57,500 bases of DNA from assembly GCA_009746045.1 (NCBI GenBank), contig RPFO01001162.1, positions 986,478-1,043,977 on the forward strand. The letters are read 5' to 3'. Below the pieces are notes generated by a model. That model was not told the DNA's origin, did no database searches, and saw only the letters and a program-made list of their open reading frames with translations. The stretch is from Mesostigma viride. Lineage: Eukaryota; Streptophyta; Mesostigmatophyceae; Mesostigmatales; Mesostigmataceae. Shown one piece after another: positions 24,201 through 33,955 of this stretch (position 1 is the first letter of the stretch; the number at the start of each line of letters is the position of its first letter). The translations under genes were made by a program, and so were the position numbers.

Positions 24201-26680
24201 TCGCGTTGAATGTAAAACCGATCCGATGCAAGGAATCCAGAAACAAGCATGGTGGGGCGCAGCCAGCGAGGAAGCCGGGCGCTGCTTACGCTGGAACCAG
24301 ACGAACCGGCATGCACGCCTGGGCCGGCCGGCCATTGCGAACCCCCCCAAAGCACTCGTTTGCATCGACCGCTTCTGGTGCGATGCGACCCCCTCCTGTA
24401 GACATATCTTCCTTTTCCTTTTTGGCAGCTTATTGGAGAACCTTAGACTGTGACAAAAGTCTAATTGTTGGCTGATGTACCTTCCCCCCTTCTGAACCTC
24501 TCAACAAATCTTCCATCCGCCACGACATCGCCACCATCCACACAAGCGCCTGCACTCACACTCCCTCTGCAGTCGCTTCATGTGCCAGATGCGCCAGCAC
24601 AGGTACTCCAGCCGGTGGTCCTTCCCCTCCTGCTCCTTCATCGCCGTCATCTGCGGGCGCCAGCCGCCAACAAGCGGGAGTGCAGGAGGTGGAGGACGGG
24701 AATGATTGCGCAGGAAGGGAATCAAAGGGGGGCGGGGGGGGGGGGGGGGGCGAAGAGGCGCAATAAATTGGGGCAGGAATCCAATAAATTGGGGCAGGAA
24801 TCCAGGGGAGGAGTCCAGATAACGCGCCAGTGTACGCCAGCATGCTGCCAACGCGTGTGAGATGTGACAGAAACAACTAGCAGTGCGTTTCCCAGCAACA
24901 GCTTGCAACAGCTAGTTAATGTGTTGGTGTTGCGGGAGGAATGGGGCGGTGTCCCCTGTACTGGCAACACGAAACGTATCCCACGCCCCCTTCATCCACC
25001 ATGGGAGCACCTTGTCAATCCAGTTCAGGGATGTAGTTGAGAAGTGTGCACACACGATGGGGCGCATGTGCGCACGCGATTGCACACAGAAGCAAACAGC
25101 TTGCCACACCCAGTAGGGGTACCCAGCCCGCTGGCTGTGTGAACATAGGAAACAAACGGTACCCTCCCATATGGGTGGTTTACTTGGTGACGGGGACACC
25201 GGGGCGGGCGAAGCTTGGAATCGGGGCATCCAGGCGTGGGCATGCGGACGGGTGTGGGATGGGCATGCGGATGGGTGTGGGATGGGCATGCGGATGGGTG
25301 TGGGATGGGCATGTGGATGGGTATGGGATGGGCATGCGGATGGGTGTGGGATGGGCATGCGGATGGGTGTGGGATGGGCATGTGGATGGGTATGGGATGG
25401 GCATGCGGATGGGTGTGGGATGGGCATGCGGATGGGTATGTGATGGGCATGCGGATGGGTGTGGGATGGGCATGCGGCGGGAGGACCGTTGGTACCCCGT
25501 GTAGGTGCATGCGTGACCAGTGCGCTTGGTTGCTAAAGCCGATTATTGCAGCACTTTTTAGGCACCAAAGAGAGGTCAGTGTCCCACGCCCGCGACGAGG
25601 TCGGTGTCCCAAGTTCTGCATGAGGTCGGTGTCCCAACGCCTGGATGAGGTCGGTGTTCCAAGTCTTAAAGACGAGGAGGACAGCCACCCGTCACCCATC
25701 ATGGCAGATGGCCAGCCCATGTGGCCCTCTAGTTTAGGGTTTAGGGTTTTATTAGGGTTTAGGGTTTAGGGTTTGCGGGTTGGGGTTTCGGGTTAGGGTT
25801 GACAGGCACGTTGCTATGCCCAGGGGCACGCAGGCTGCCCGCACATGTCCAATACTGCAGGCGACGTGGGCAATACTGCCAAACACGGAACAAAGGGATG
25901 GAAGTACCGTGCACCCGCCATTCTCCTCCCAACCCTCTGTTCTTCCACTGGCAGCGTTTTACCCCGACTGATGATGTCCTGACTCTAAAATGGATAGGGT
26001 GGCACCCATCAGCCGAGAGGCAACTGATCCGTTTTTTGAGGTACATGGACATGCCCGATAGAGCATGTACGACTTTGGACGGTACGGCATGTGCCGCTCA
26101 TGGGGTATCCAAGGGGATCGCCCCACATGAACACACAAGATCTAAACCGAGGAAACCGCCAGCTCTCATCACATCTCGCCTGGTGGTCGGACCCACCTTG
26201 CTCCACACGCGGCGAAGATGTTCTTCGTCGTACGAGATGATGTTATTGACAAAATAGCGTGCCGCGGCATCCGCTGCAAAGCGACACGCAACAAACAAGT
26301 AAGGCCATTGTGAGTCCGTTCCCTCCTGAAAGTGGCGGGGCTTGCAGCCTGGTAGATATCAATTATGAGACAACAAAATTAGTATCCAATTTTCCAGGCT
26401 GCGCATATCCGCCGGCCTCTGGAGGAAAAGTGCTCATGCGTGGCGAGCTCATTATATCTTTTTTTATCTGCTAGCATCGGGGCGGTCGAGCAATCGTAAA
26501 AAGTAGACCACGTTCAAAAATCAATTATGGCTATGAAAGAGAAGCAACCAGGGATGAGCGGGCTATTGCAAACTCACCGTCTGCATTAACTGCGTTGCCC
26601 TTTTCATCGAACGACGGAAGCGCCGCCGCGGCATCCACGTAGGCTTCCAGATAGCCGGAAAGCCACTGGTTGGCCGACAT
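12243..26680 (-). CDS. SPS: Sucrose-phosphate synthase, plant type, 14 exons, 1039 codons
   Basis: Cytosolic enzyme making sucrose-6-phosphate from UDP-glucose and fructose-6-phosphate. Exons: 26680-26578, 26273-26197, 24650-24560, 23374-23134, 22556-22493, 21188-20928, 19843-19418, 18928-18827, 17769-17638, 16460-16230, 15730-15372, 14580-14247, 13697-13237, 12480-12243. All junctions are AG/GT, phases match, and the total is 3120 nt. The start [17 protein letters not shown] matches the family start. Landmarks: CWRIW (78-82); [20 protein letters not shown], ending at 192 (nucleotide-sugar loop); [10 protein letters not shown] (304-313); GHSLGRNK (331-338); SRPDPKKN in exon 9; and the GT4 E-x7-E pair E568/E576 in [10 protein letters not shown]. 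An SPP-like domain follows from about 740 ([37 protein letters not shown]); its nucleophile motif reads D-E-S-E, not D-x-D, so it is probably non-catalytic, as is usual in plant synthases. Introns 2-9 each hold repeats. Confidence 0.97.
16508..17212 (+). repeat. (GGGT)n then (GGGC)n composite array, SPS intron 9
   Basis: GGGT units run from 16508 to about 16672, then GGGC units to 17212, with single-base slips every 20-60 bp. The array starts 48 bp upstream of the exon 10 acceptor (16461) in the sense direction. On the sense strand it reads CCCA/CCCG; the template strand has strong G-quadruplex potential. The very long open frames here on both strands are low-complexity artefacts. Confidence 0.97.
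17837..18146 (+). repeat. (GGGA)n array, SPS intron 8
   Basis: About 310 bp of GGGA with occasional GGA units that change register. On the sense strand it is a pure (TCCC)n polypyrimidine tract ending 67 bp before the exon 9 acceptor (17770). The long PSLPPSLP frames are artefacts. Confidence 0.97.
19039..19417 (-). repeat. Duplicated exon 7 donor-site sequence in SPS intron 7
   Basis: The sense-strand junction GACATGGAG|GTATGGG is followed within the intron by at least six further GACATGGAG-like copies. Three of these keep a GTGGG donor-like extension (near 19330, 19245 and 19215). They look like degenerate tandem copies of the exon-intron junction. Confidence 0.75.
19872..20325 (+). repeat. 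39-bp and 40-bp minisatellites, SPS intron 6
   Basis: The first array (about 19872-20130) has a 39-bp unit containing 'catgacaatataggtgtata'. The second (about 20125-20325) has a 40-bp unit sharing 'catgacaatataggtgtaa' but followed by 'gacaagccacacaggatg'. The shared half indicates that one array arose from the other by replacement of half the unit. Confidence 0.92.
20417..20560 (+). repeat. 37-bp minisatellite, four copies, SPS intron 6
   Basis: The unit begins 'atgtgtcgtatgggcacact' and ends 'ggatggatgggg'. Four near-identical copies lie in the same intron as the 39/40-bp arrays but are unrelated to them. Confidence 0.92.
21525..21645 (+). repeat. Approx. 36-bp minisatellite, SPS intron 5
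   Basis: Three to four imperfect copies of a purine-rich unit containing 'gacgggtcgctgcgaggagg' and 'acggggtgagggg'. It is pyrimidine-rich on the sense strand. Confidence 0.85.
22868..22985 (+). repeat. 36-bp minisatellite, about three copies, SPS intron 4
   Basis: The unit contains 'ggtcatggtcaggtggggat' followed by 'agaatcacatgcaggt'. Two complete copies and partial flanking copies are present. Confidence 0.85.
23519..23641 (+). repeat. 61-bp tandem duplication, SPS intron 3
   Basis: Two adjacent copies of a unit beginning 'ctagatagtggattaccata' (23521 and 23582), nearly identical and therefore recent. Further into the same intron (23845-23935) there is a degenerate repeat of about 16 bp with 'acagccaacaa' cores. 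Confidence 0.9.
25232..25482 (+). repeat. 23-bp minisatellite, SPS intron 2
   Basis: About ten copies of a 23-bp unit, 'catgcggatgggtgtgggatggg' in two parts: 'catgcggatggg' plus 'tgtgggatggg'. Because 23 is not a multiple of 3, all frames are open and produce several spurious ORFs. C-rich on the sense strand. Confidence 0.93.
25732..25801 (+). repeat. Interstitial telomere-type TTTAGGG repeats in SPS intron 2
   Basis: About nine perfect or near-perfect TTTAGGG units, with variants (TTTTATTAGGG, TTTGCGGG, TTGGGG, TTTCGGG) increasing to the right. TTTAGGG is the plant / green-algal telomere unit. Genes continue on both sides (SPS exons 2 and 3), so this is an internal site and not a chromosome end. 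Confidence 0.95.
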
Positions 26681-27594
26681 GCTGGCGCTGGCAATGAAGA
26701 TTGCTGGTTACAGCAATCCTTTAAAGTGTGTGCCCGGCTTCCAAGGCGTAGCTCAGCTATGCCTTCAACGCTATCCCTTTGAAGGAAATATGGGAGTGCC
26801 CAACCCGACTGGAGGCGGCATTCACATAGTAAACCTGCGGGAATGGCAGACGGTAGCACGGTTACTTGGCACAGTTCTTCAGCCCCGGCTCTTGGCATCA
26901 AGGCACGCCCTCGCGATCGCGATCGCCCGGTGGGGAATTCTGATGCATGGCTGATGCGAGCCATAAATCAGAACAGAGTTTGTTCCCAACTGAATCGAAT
27001 TCGAGTATATTCCAATGAACGGATCTAAGATTATAAGTCTGAACTGCGGCGCTCCTGTTTCGTCCCACGCCTCGCGGCCGGGTGTCATAGTCCTGGCGAT
27101 GGAAATCAGCGATGACTCGCAACGACAACTGGCAATCCGTCTTCCTTCCTGCGCTCATGCAAGACAAGTGTTTGCCACGTGTCGACAAAAAACCCCGCCT
27201 GAGTTTTCTGTGAAAAGCCCGGACAAGCGAAATGACCAAGAGCATCGTGGCAACTTCTTGACAAATGACAACGTTGTGCAAACGGCGCGGCGCTTGCGAA
27301 GGGCGAGAGGATTGTGCAGGCGTGTGCCAGCTAGGTTGCACGTGACTTGGGCCCGCAGCCCAAGAGATAAAAGACGCGATCCGGCCATGCACAAATGCCT
27401 TGCAAGCCAATATGACCATCCCGACAGGTGGCGCCCAAGCACCAACGTAGCCCGTAATTAGTAATTACCCTCTTGTTAGTTGTTGCCCTCTGCAGAGAAA
27501 ACGTTCAGGTTTCATCGATCGGGAAAGGGACCCGCTTGCCGAACCCAGAAGTTGCCGTAAGCTAGTAGTCCAGAGAAGCTGGTCGGGCACTCAC
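26681..27594. other. Region upstream of SPS, no gene recognised
   Basis: This must hold the SPS 5' UTR and promoter, transcribed leftward from here. Open frames exist on both strands (for example 173 codons on minus at 26898-27419), but none has family motifs or convincing splice context. No TATA-like or other promoter motif can be assigned with confidence. Confidence 0.4.
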
Positions 27595-28104
27595 AATATC
27601 AAACGTCTGACTTGGCAATATCTCTTTTACGTAATCGCCGCCTTTCCCTAGGTCACAAATCCGACCATTGCCTTGGGCATAATTGTTTCTATATCGGCAC
27701 ACTATCGGCGGGAACGTGCTAATCTATACTACAATGCCTGCAGGTAGGAATTTATCTTCCTGCACATAACTACTCTTTGGCAGTTGCCAGTTGGCCAACG
27801 GAGAGCATCAGGGACATTTGCTGGACTTTTTACGTAATTTTAACTTGCGTGCTCGGCACCGGCCAAAGGGCAGAGGGCGGGCAGCCACAGCCGCGGTCGC
27901 TTTTCAAAGGTATGGCAGTACTAGGCATGAATGAGATGTTGTAGGTGCACGCATATGTGCGCCCTAATATCATTACCTTGCTGATCGCATTGTAGTCCAC
28001 AGGCTTGCCTTCATTCAGGTAGAACTCCTTTAGAATATGATGCTCATGCATGTCATTTGTACTTCGAAAGTGGAAGTCTGAGTCAGGGTTGCTAAGGAAA
28101 CCGC
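27595..28104 (-). CDS. Possible exons of an unrecognised gene
   Basis: Two minus-strand blocks look coding and end at good donors. Block 1 (28104-27977, ending AAG|gtaatg) encodes a block with RSTNDMHEHHILKEFY and NEGKPVDYNAISK. Block 2 (about 27680-27595, ending ATT|gtgagt) encodes RICDLGKGGDYVKEIL. The DLGKGGD string resembles the SAM-binding loop of class I methyltransferases (cap guanine-N7 methyltransferases have GKGGD), but this is a single short motif. The phases of the two blocks do not join directly, so another exon would be needed between them. Function is not assigned; these could also be chance open frames in an AT-richer region. Confidence 0.3.
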
Positions 28105-28404
28105 CTTTCCATCGAAACCTCCTTTTCATTTTATGTTATTTTAGAACATCACGGGCCTTGTTTGATCTTGCTTTACCTTCTTCTTGCATTCCACGCTAGC
28201 AAAAACTGATTCCCCCCCCCCCCCCCCTTTTCAAGCAAGAACTTTCCCATTGTGGCCTGGTGCATGTCCTTATTCGAGCCTAGAACTACCTACTCAACCT
28301 ACTACCCATATGAGGACAAGGGGGTCTTCTCCTTTCCTAGTGTCTAGTACAGTCTTTCCTGCCTCAAAATCAGGTGGAGTTCAGCCCTCTTATGTTCAGC
28401 TTAA

Positions 28405-28640
28405 GTTCATCTGAAGTTTGGAGGGTGATCTGAAGTTAATGCGCAATGGATGGAAGGGCACCGGAACCTCTTCAAAGCCCTTATGAGCCGATAAAGACCA
28501 GCTGTGAGCCAGCTCTGCACCATAATCAATTAGTCGTCTGCCTCCATCGCAAAGTGTAGCTTCCTGAAGCAAGCCGCAAGAACTATTTGCCTGCACACTT
28601 ATTGTTGGTACACCGTTCACAGGCTGCTCCCATTTCTTGG
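28405..28640 (-). CDS. Possible terminal exon, product unknown
   Basis: An open minus-strand block of about 75 codons follows a poly-C tract and AAG, an acceptor arrangement also used by the carrier gene. It ends in TGA at 28405. It includes GRRLIDYGAELAHSWSL and FEEVPVPFHPLRINF. I recognise no family. Its relation to the blocks at 27595-28104 is unclear, because the stop codon would separate them. Confidence 0.25.
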
Positions 28641-29112
28641 GGGGGGGGGGCGGTCCTACTGAGTTAGTAGGCATGGAAAACCTGCTTGACACTATTTACT
28701 GATAGTACATGACACACCATGTGTGGTGCCCCTGCCCCTGCCCCTGCCAACTGCCAGGTTTTGCCACGCCAAGTCGCCCGCAATCATGCACGGTATTTGC
28801 TCCCAATCAAACCAATGGATGGCTGGGAAGGAGCGCGTCCCCATGGTCAGGTCTTGCTGGCTTGGAGCTCGGTCTACTGTAGAGGCTCAGTGTGTGCTTA
28901 GCAGAGGCGTATGCCACCCTCCCCTTCAATAGCGCGTTAGACGAGGAAGTTTTATCTGGCTGATTCTGTTGGCAGTTCCGTTACCAGGAGAAGGGCGTTG
29001 CGCGAATTCCCATTTCTGCACAGTGATCCAGTCATCGCAACACGGCGTGTCGGTCGAGCAGGTATCTGAACTCTACGTGCTGGTCCCAGCGTTTGGCTGT
29101 ACACAGTGATCC

Positions 29113-31185
29113 ATGGCATCTCCGCATGGTACCCCGCCACCTGCTGCAAAAGGTGTCCCCGCATGTGCACCCACCCCCACCAGCGCCGCGGGGCAGGTTT
29201 CCCCCCGCACCCCGCAGGACGTGGGAGCACCCCCCACCCTGCAGGACGTGGTTGCTGTGCCCGGCCTGGGCGCTCGGATCATGGAGGCGGTGCCGTTGGG
29301 CGAGCGGGTGCGGATGAGAGGATTAGGCCACGCGTTCAAGGCCTCGGTGGATGCCTCGCTGCAGGCCGTGCAAGGTATCGGCCCGGATGAATTGTTTGCT
29401 CTGGATGGGTATGGCCGTTCCAATGGGGACGTGCTGATGTGGCTAGCCCCCAGGTGCCCCAACCTGCAGGTTCTTCATGCCACGGGGATGCCAGGGACGA
29501 CCAGGCAGGCCTGGTGGGGGTTGCCCATCGCAGACGCAGTGGTGACACACCTGGTCACCCACTGCCGGCAGCTCATGACTCTCAAGTTGTGTTCTTGCCA
29601 TGGCGTGAGTGATGAGGTGTTGCGTGCGGTGGCAGCCAGATGTGGTGGTTTGCGGAGTTTGCATGTTCACGGGTGCCATCGAGTCACTGATGCCGGCATG
29701 CTGGCAATCGCGGCTGGCTGCCGGCAATTGGAGGAGCTGGACCTCGGGTACACCAAGGTGACATGTGCCACCATGGTCCTCATCGCCGCTAATTGCCAAC
29801 GCTTGCGCCACCTCAAGGTCAACGACACGCCCGTGGGCAACAGGGGGATTATGGCCATTGCTCGCGGCTGCCCTGACCTGCGCACGCTGAATGTCGAGAG
29901 TTGTAAACGTGTTGATGACAGTGGCGTCATCGTCGTGGCTGAAAACTGCCAGCAGCTGGAGGAATTGGAGTTGGTGTCCTCTAAAGTGGGAGAGCGGGGC
30001 ACCGCGACAATCTTGTCCAGGTGCACGCATCTCAAGAAACTGTGGCTGTCCTATATTACCCCCAGTGCGGTGGGAAGCCTAGGGCCCGACAGCTGCCGCC
30101 AGCTCGCCCACCTGCACATCAGCAGCGATTTCATATCACTGGACGCCGTCCGCGCCCTCGCTATGCACTGCACCGCACTGACCTACCTGTCCTTGGTAGG
30201 CCCCCCGGCATCTGTTGCGAGCGTGTCGAGTTTTGCAGCGAATTGTCATTTGCTGGAAGAGCTCGACGTGTCCAGTTTCAACAAGGTGACGGATGCGTGC
30301 ATACATACGGTGGCGAACAACTGCCCACGGCTGCGCGTGCTAAGCCTGTGGCGGTGTGAGGGCGTGACAGATGCAGGTTTGATGGAGCTCGCCCGTCGCT
30401 GCCCGGGCTTCCAGGCCCTCAAAGTGGACCAGTGTTACGCGGGCAACCGCACGCTGCATGCTCTTGCGAGGCACTGCCCCGACCTGCGCCGGCTGGACGT
30501 CTGGAACCGACCCTGGTCGGTCGAGCGATCGGGCCCAGGTCGACGCGGCCAGCAACTGCGGGAGGCATGGAAGCGGATCCGTGTCAAGAACGATGGGCTT
30601 GCCGCGGTGCTGCGCAACTGTTTGCGGCTAGAGGTGTTGAATCTGAGCGATTGCGAAGGGATGTCGGATGCTGCTATAAGGGTGGCAGGTGGCAGCTGCA
30701 AGAATCTGCGGGAGCTGTCCTTGCGAGACTTGCGCGGTTCCTTCACCGACCAAGGGCTTTCCGCGATGGCCCCCAGTCTGGGCGCGCTCGAGGTCCTGCA
30801 GGCGCTGGAGTGCGATGCCGTTACTGACGTCAGTATAGTGGCGCTGGCACAGCACTGCCCCCGGTTAAAAAATGTGTGCGTGTTCAAATGCAAGGTGGGC
30901 GATCCGGGCATTGAAGCCTTGGCGAGGCACCTCACGCTGGTCAGTTTGAACGCGGCCAAGTGCGAGGGTGTGACCGATGTAGGCATGAGGGCTGTCAGCG
31001 AGCACTCCAGCCAGCTTGATACGTTGTCTGTTTTCGGATGCACGGCCATCACTGGCATCGGGGTAATGGCGGTGGCGTCAAAATGCAAGAGGCTCAGGCG
31101 TCTTCACATTCACCGATGCTCCTTGACCGCGAGCGATGTTCAGGCGGTGCGGGGCATGTGCCCGTATCTGACAATGGATTCATAG
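29113..31185 (+). CDS. Cysteine-type leucine-rich-repeat protein with possible F-box (FBXL/AMN1-like), intronless
   Basis: 690 codons, uninterrupted. Residues 1-45 are Pro/Ala/Thr-rich and look disordered. Residues about 46-90 (LQDVVAVPGLGARIMEAV, then RVRMRGLGHAFKASVDASL) fit a degenerate F-box pattern but are not diagnostic. From about residue 110 to the end there is a long series of roughly 26-residue cysteine-containing LRRs such as CRQLMTLKLCSCHGVSDEVL and CGGLRSLHVHGCHRVTDAGM, the class found in FBXL and AMN1 proteins. If the F-box is real the protein would be a substrate receptor of an SCF ubiquitin ligase; the LRR solenoid would bind the substrate. A non-LRR insertion near residues 462-490 (NRPWSVERSGPGRRGQQL region) interrupts the repeats. 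The start is the first ATG of the frame; an upstream intron cannot be excluded. Confidence 0.85.
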   Translation: MASPHGTPPPAAKGVPACAPTPTSAAGQVSPRTPQDVGAPPTLQDVVAVPGLGARIMEAVPLGERVRMRGLGHAFKASVDASLQAVQGIGPDELFALDGYGRSNGDVLMWLAPRCPNLQVLHATGMPGTTRQAWWGLPIADAVVTHLVTHCRQLMTLKLCSCHGVSDEVLRAVAARCGGLRSLHVHGCHRVTDAGMLAIAAGCRQLEELDLGYTKVTCATMVLIAANCQRLRHLKVNDTPVGNRGIMAIARGCPDLRTLNVESCKRVDDSGVIVVAENCQQLEELELVSSKVGERGTATILSRCTHLKKLWLSYITPSAVGSLGPDSCRQLAHLHISSDFISLDAVRALAMHCTALTYLSLVGPPASVASVSSFAANCHLLEELDVSSFNKVTDACIHTVANNCPRLRVLSLWRCEGVTDAGLMELARRCPGFQALKVDQCYAGNRTLHALARHCPDLRRLDVWNRPWSVERSGPGRRGQQLREAWKRIRVKNDGLAAVLRNCLRLEVLNLSDCEGMSDAAIRVAGGSCKNLRELSLRDLRGSFTDQGLSAMAPSLGALEVLQALECDAVTDVSIVALAQHCPRLKNVCVFKCKVGDPGIEALARHLTLVSLNAAKCEGVTDVGMRAVSEHSSQLDTLSVFGCTAITGIGVMAVASKCKRLRRLHIHRCSLTASDVQAVRGMCPYLTMDS

Positions 31186-31581
31186 GTAAATACAGTGTGT
31201 GCAAGGGTAAACTTGTGCACATCGCCTGTGCATGTGCATGGAGGATGATAGGGACAGGAGTACGTTAAGGTATTTTACGTACGCAATTGGCGGGCCGCGC
31301 AAGGCAGGTATATACCAAAAAGACAACCAGACCTGTATATTTGCATGCACGCCTTCATATGCAGCGCCAAATCAATGAAAAGTTCATTCATTTTCACATA
31401 GACTGTGTCACATGAGCATAAGTCCTCGGTGGGATGGAAATGGGCAGCGCCGCATGTTATACAAACGACTGTTTATTCATTAATAGCCACGTGTAACTAG
31501 TCCGAATCACACAAACTATCACAATTTCATACCTAAGTCCCGTACTACGGACAAATTCCCAAATAAGTCCCGAAATGAGTC
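31186..31581. other. Downstream of the LRR gene; nothing further recognised
   Basis: This should contain the 3' UTR of the LRR gene. It is AT-rich, with no open frame or repeat array of note. At its right end 'taagtcccgtactacggac' partly resembles sequence outside the opposite end of the adjacent TIR element. Confidence 0.4.
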
Positions 31582-33955
31582 CTTAACCCGTGTTTTTTTA
31601 ATTAGAACGCGATATATCGCGTTGTAAGCTTTTTTTAGAACGTATAGCACCTAAGGAATTTTTTTTTTCATGGTCATGTACATACTTTCCTGAAAGCCCA
31701 TAAATCAAAAAATTTTTTGAGCTACTCAGACCTACAAAATGCTTATTCATTAGAGAGATACACTGGTTTGAATACAGGGGGGTCTGGCCATGACCGCGAT
31801 TTCTTGACCCTAGGTCGCAAGTCATGTGCTTATTCACAAATGGTTCATGAAAAAAATCTGGCTTCTTGCACGAGCTATGGGCAACATATGCAGGCTCTGT
31901 GAAACAAAACTCAGGCCCATTGGGCCACTGGAGCTATTTTTCATTAGCATCACAATTACAACGCAGTACAACGCAGTGGGAAAAATGAGAGCCCTTCACA
32001 ACATGACGCAACGACACGAGCCCCATAAACGGGGCCATAGTGAGCTTGGAGGGTCAAAACGTTGAAAATAGGTGTTGTGTAAGTTATACAGCATCAAACA
32101 TGCATCAAACATCATGATTGGATGACCTAATATGAATGAATCAGGCAGCCATAGCCAAAGCATCATGCACTCTCACAACGTGTTGAGCACATGCCTCGTG
32201 AGAACGGAGGTGCTGGGTTTTCATTTCATAACGCGTGCAATACTGAAAGAAAGAGGCACGTGTAATCAAGCAAGGCTTGGATAGGTTGAGTGATCCATGA
32301 GCTTACATGCAGGCAAAGATGACGCTGGAATGCATGCTAGCAAATGGTGGCAAGATGCTAACAACACATGATTATACACCATGATTATGGGCACCTAGCT
32401 GATCTTCTTGCACAATCAACGCAGTATAAACCATCAACATCCAATCCTCACGGTATATGCACGGCTTGACGACGTATACAGCACCTAAATACTGCACAAC
32501 TGCAACCTGCTATGACTGACATGCAAGCAACGTCGAGTAGGATGGCGGTCTTAGAGAGGCTGGGCAGAGGTCGGTAGAAATAAGTGGGAAATTGGCAGAA
32601 ACTAGATAGAAACACGATATACTTACGCCTGCAAGCACTATTGAGCCGGTGGCAGAGGCCATTTCCAGGAAAATACAGCATACCGTAGCAATAGCCACGG
32701 TCACGCCTTAATTACGCTATTTGCAGGCACCATCATGCCCGGAGCTACCCAATAATTAAAAGTCTGCACAAAACTCGGTTTAGCCGAGAGTCCGGGCGTT
32801 CGGAATGAATAAACATGTGTTAAGAAGTCAAAACACCATGGAAACACCAAGCATGGTGCCGCAGCAGACCCGAGTCTTGACGTAATAATATGTATTAAAA
32901 ATATAATAATTACTTACAGCAGAGTGAAATCACTCAAACCAAAGCAAACGCCCAGCTATAAACCTATATACAGAGCCATGTCAAAGCTCTATACTACGAT
33001 AAGACCAATGGAAACGCCTAACGGGAGGAACCTAATAGCCCTGCTGCACCGCAAAATCAGCCCGCGTACGGCGGAGCATGATGTCAGCCATGGCCCGAGT
33101 CAGCGCCACCGACAAGCGCTGACGCCAATATGACGTCCAGGTCCGCGCCGACCATGGGGCCCGCTGGCCCTCCAGGTCCAGCCGGTCCTCCCGGAGCCGG
33201 CAACACTCCTTGAAGAAGGCGGAGGTCAGGGGCCCCATGGCCCCAAACTCCTCCAGGACAAAGGGCACCACACGATGGTGCCCGACGTCGCCGTAGGCCA
33301 GGAGCTTGGCCCGCTCCGCCCGGTCCGCCGTGTAACCTGCCGTGAGGGAGGCCCCAGCCACGTGGCTAAGAGCCAAGGGCCGCGCCACCGAAACGTCAAT
33401 AAGCAGATGCCGGCCACCCCCCTCAAAGTCCAGCACCACGATGTCAGGCCGGTGGTTGGGGGAATAGAAGGCAGCGCCATCCGCATCCTCGGACCGGATG
33501 TAATAATATGTATGCCGGTTTCCAGGGTTTCCGCATGAAAGTTGGGTGAGAAACTGGAAAAAACTACGTTTCGTTTGCCCCAGTACCTCAACAAACTCGT
33601 AGAAACCTAATTATCAACCTTTGAACGCATCATCATGGTCGTGCCACCCAACAGCCACTGAAATTCGCGCGAAAACTGGCGAGATCTACCTGCCGCCATC
33701 GCCTTCGTCTTCACCTTCGTCCCGCGAAAATGCCTGATTTTAGTGGTACATATTTGTTTGCAGCTGTCACAAAAAAAATACCAAAAATACCAGGATTTTT
33801 TCTTGAATTCTATGAGATGTTTCTGACCTATGTTGAAAGTTTCAGACCAAAAATCGCATGTTTAATAGGTTTGCCACGTGTCAGATTACAACGCGATACA
33901 TCGCGTTCTAACCCTACAACGCGATGTATCGCGTTGTAAAAAAACACGGGTTAAG
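31582..33955. mobile_element. Putative TIR element of about 2.4 kb with palindromic subterminal motifs
   Basis: Both ends carry CTTAACCCGTGTTTTTTTA in inverted orientation (31582-31600 and 33937-33955). Immediately inside each end are palindromes: AACGCGATATATCGCGTT at 31606-31623 and two near-copies at 33889-33937. The interior is AT-rich, has no transposase that I can recognise, and contains a LINE fragment (33032-33510). It may be a non-autonomous DNA transposon. The target-site duplication is not clear, so the exact borders are uncertain. Confidence 0.55.
33032..33510 (-). pseudogene. 3' fragment of a third LINE family (C), endonuclease-like C-terminus
   Basis: An open minus-strand segment of about 150 codons with NHRPDIVVLDFEGGGRHLL followed by IDVSVARPLA. 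This is the RPD...G...LIDVxVxxP signature found near the C-terminus of some non-LTR retrotransposon proteins, with spacing like a PD-(D/E)xK nuclease. PFVLEEFGAMGP and RTWTSYWRQRLSVAL follow. It lacks any reverse-transcriptase core, so it is a truncated copy. A more decayed homologue is at 46056-46330. Confidence 0.7.

Noticed and set aside
25732-25801. A chromosome end
   Set aside because: The SPS gene continues in phase on both sides, so the repeats are interstitial.
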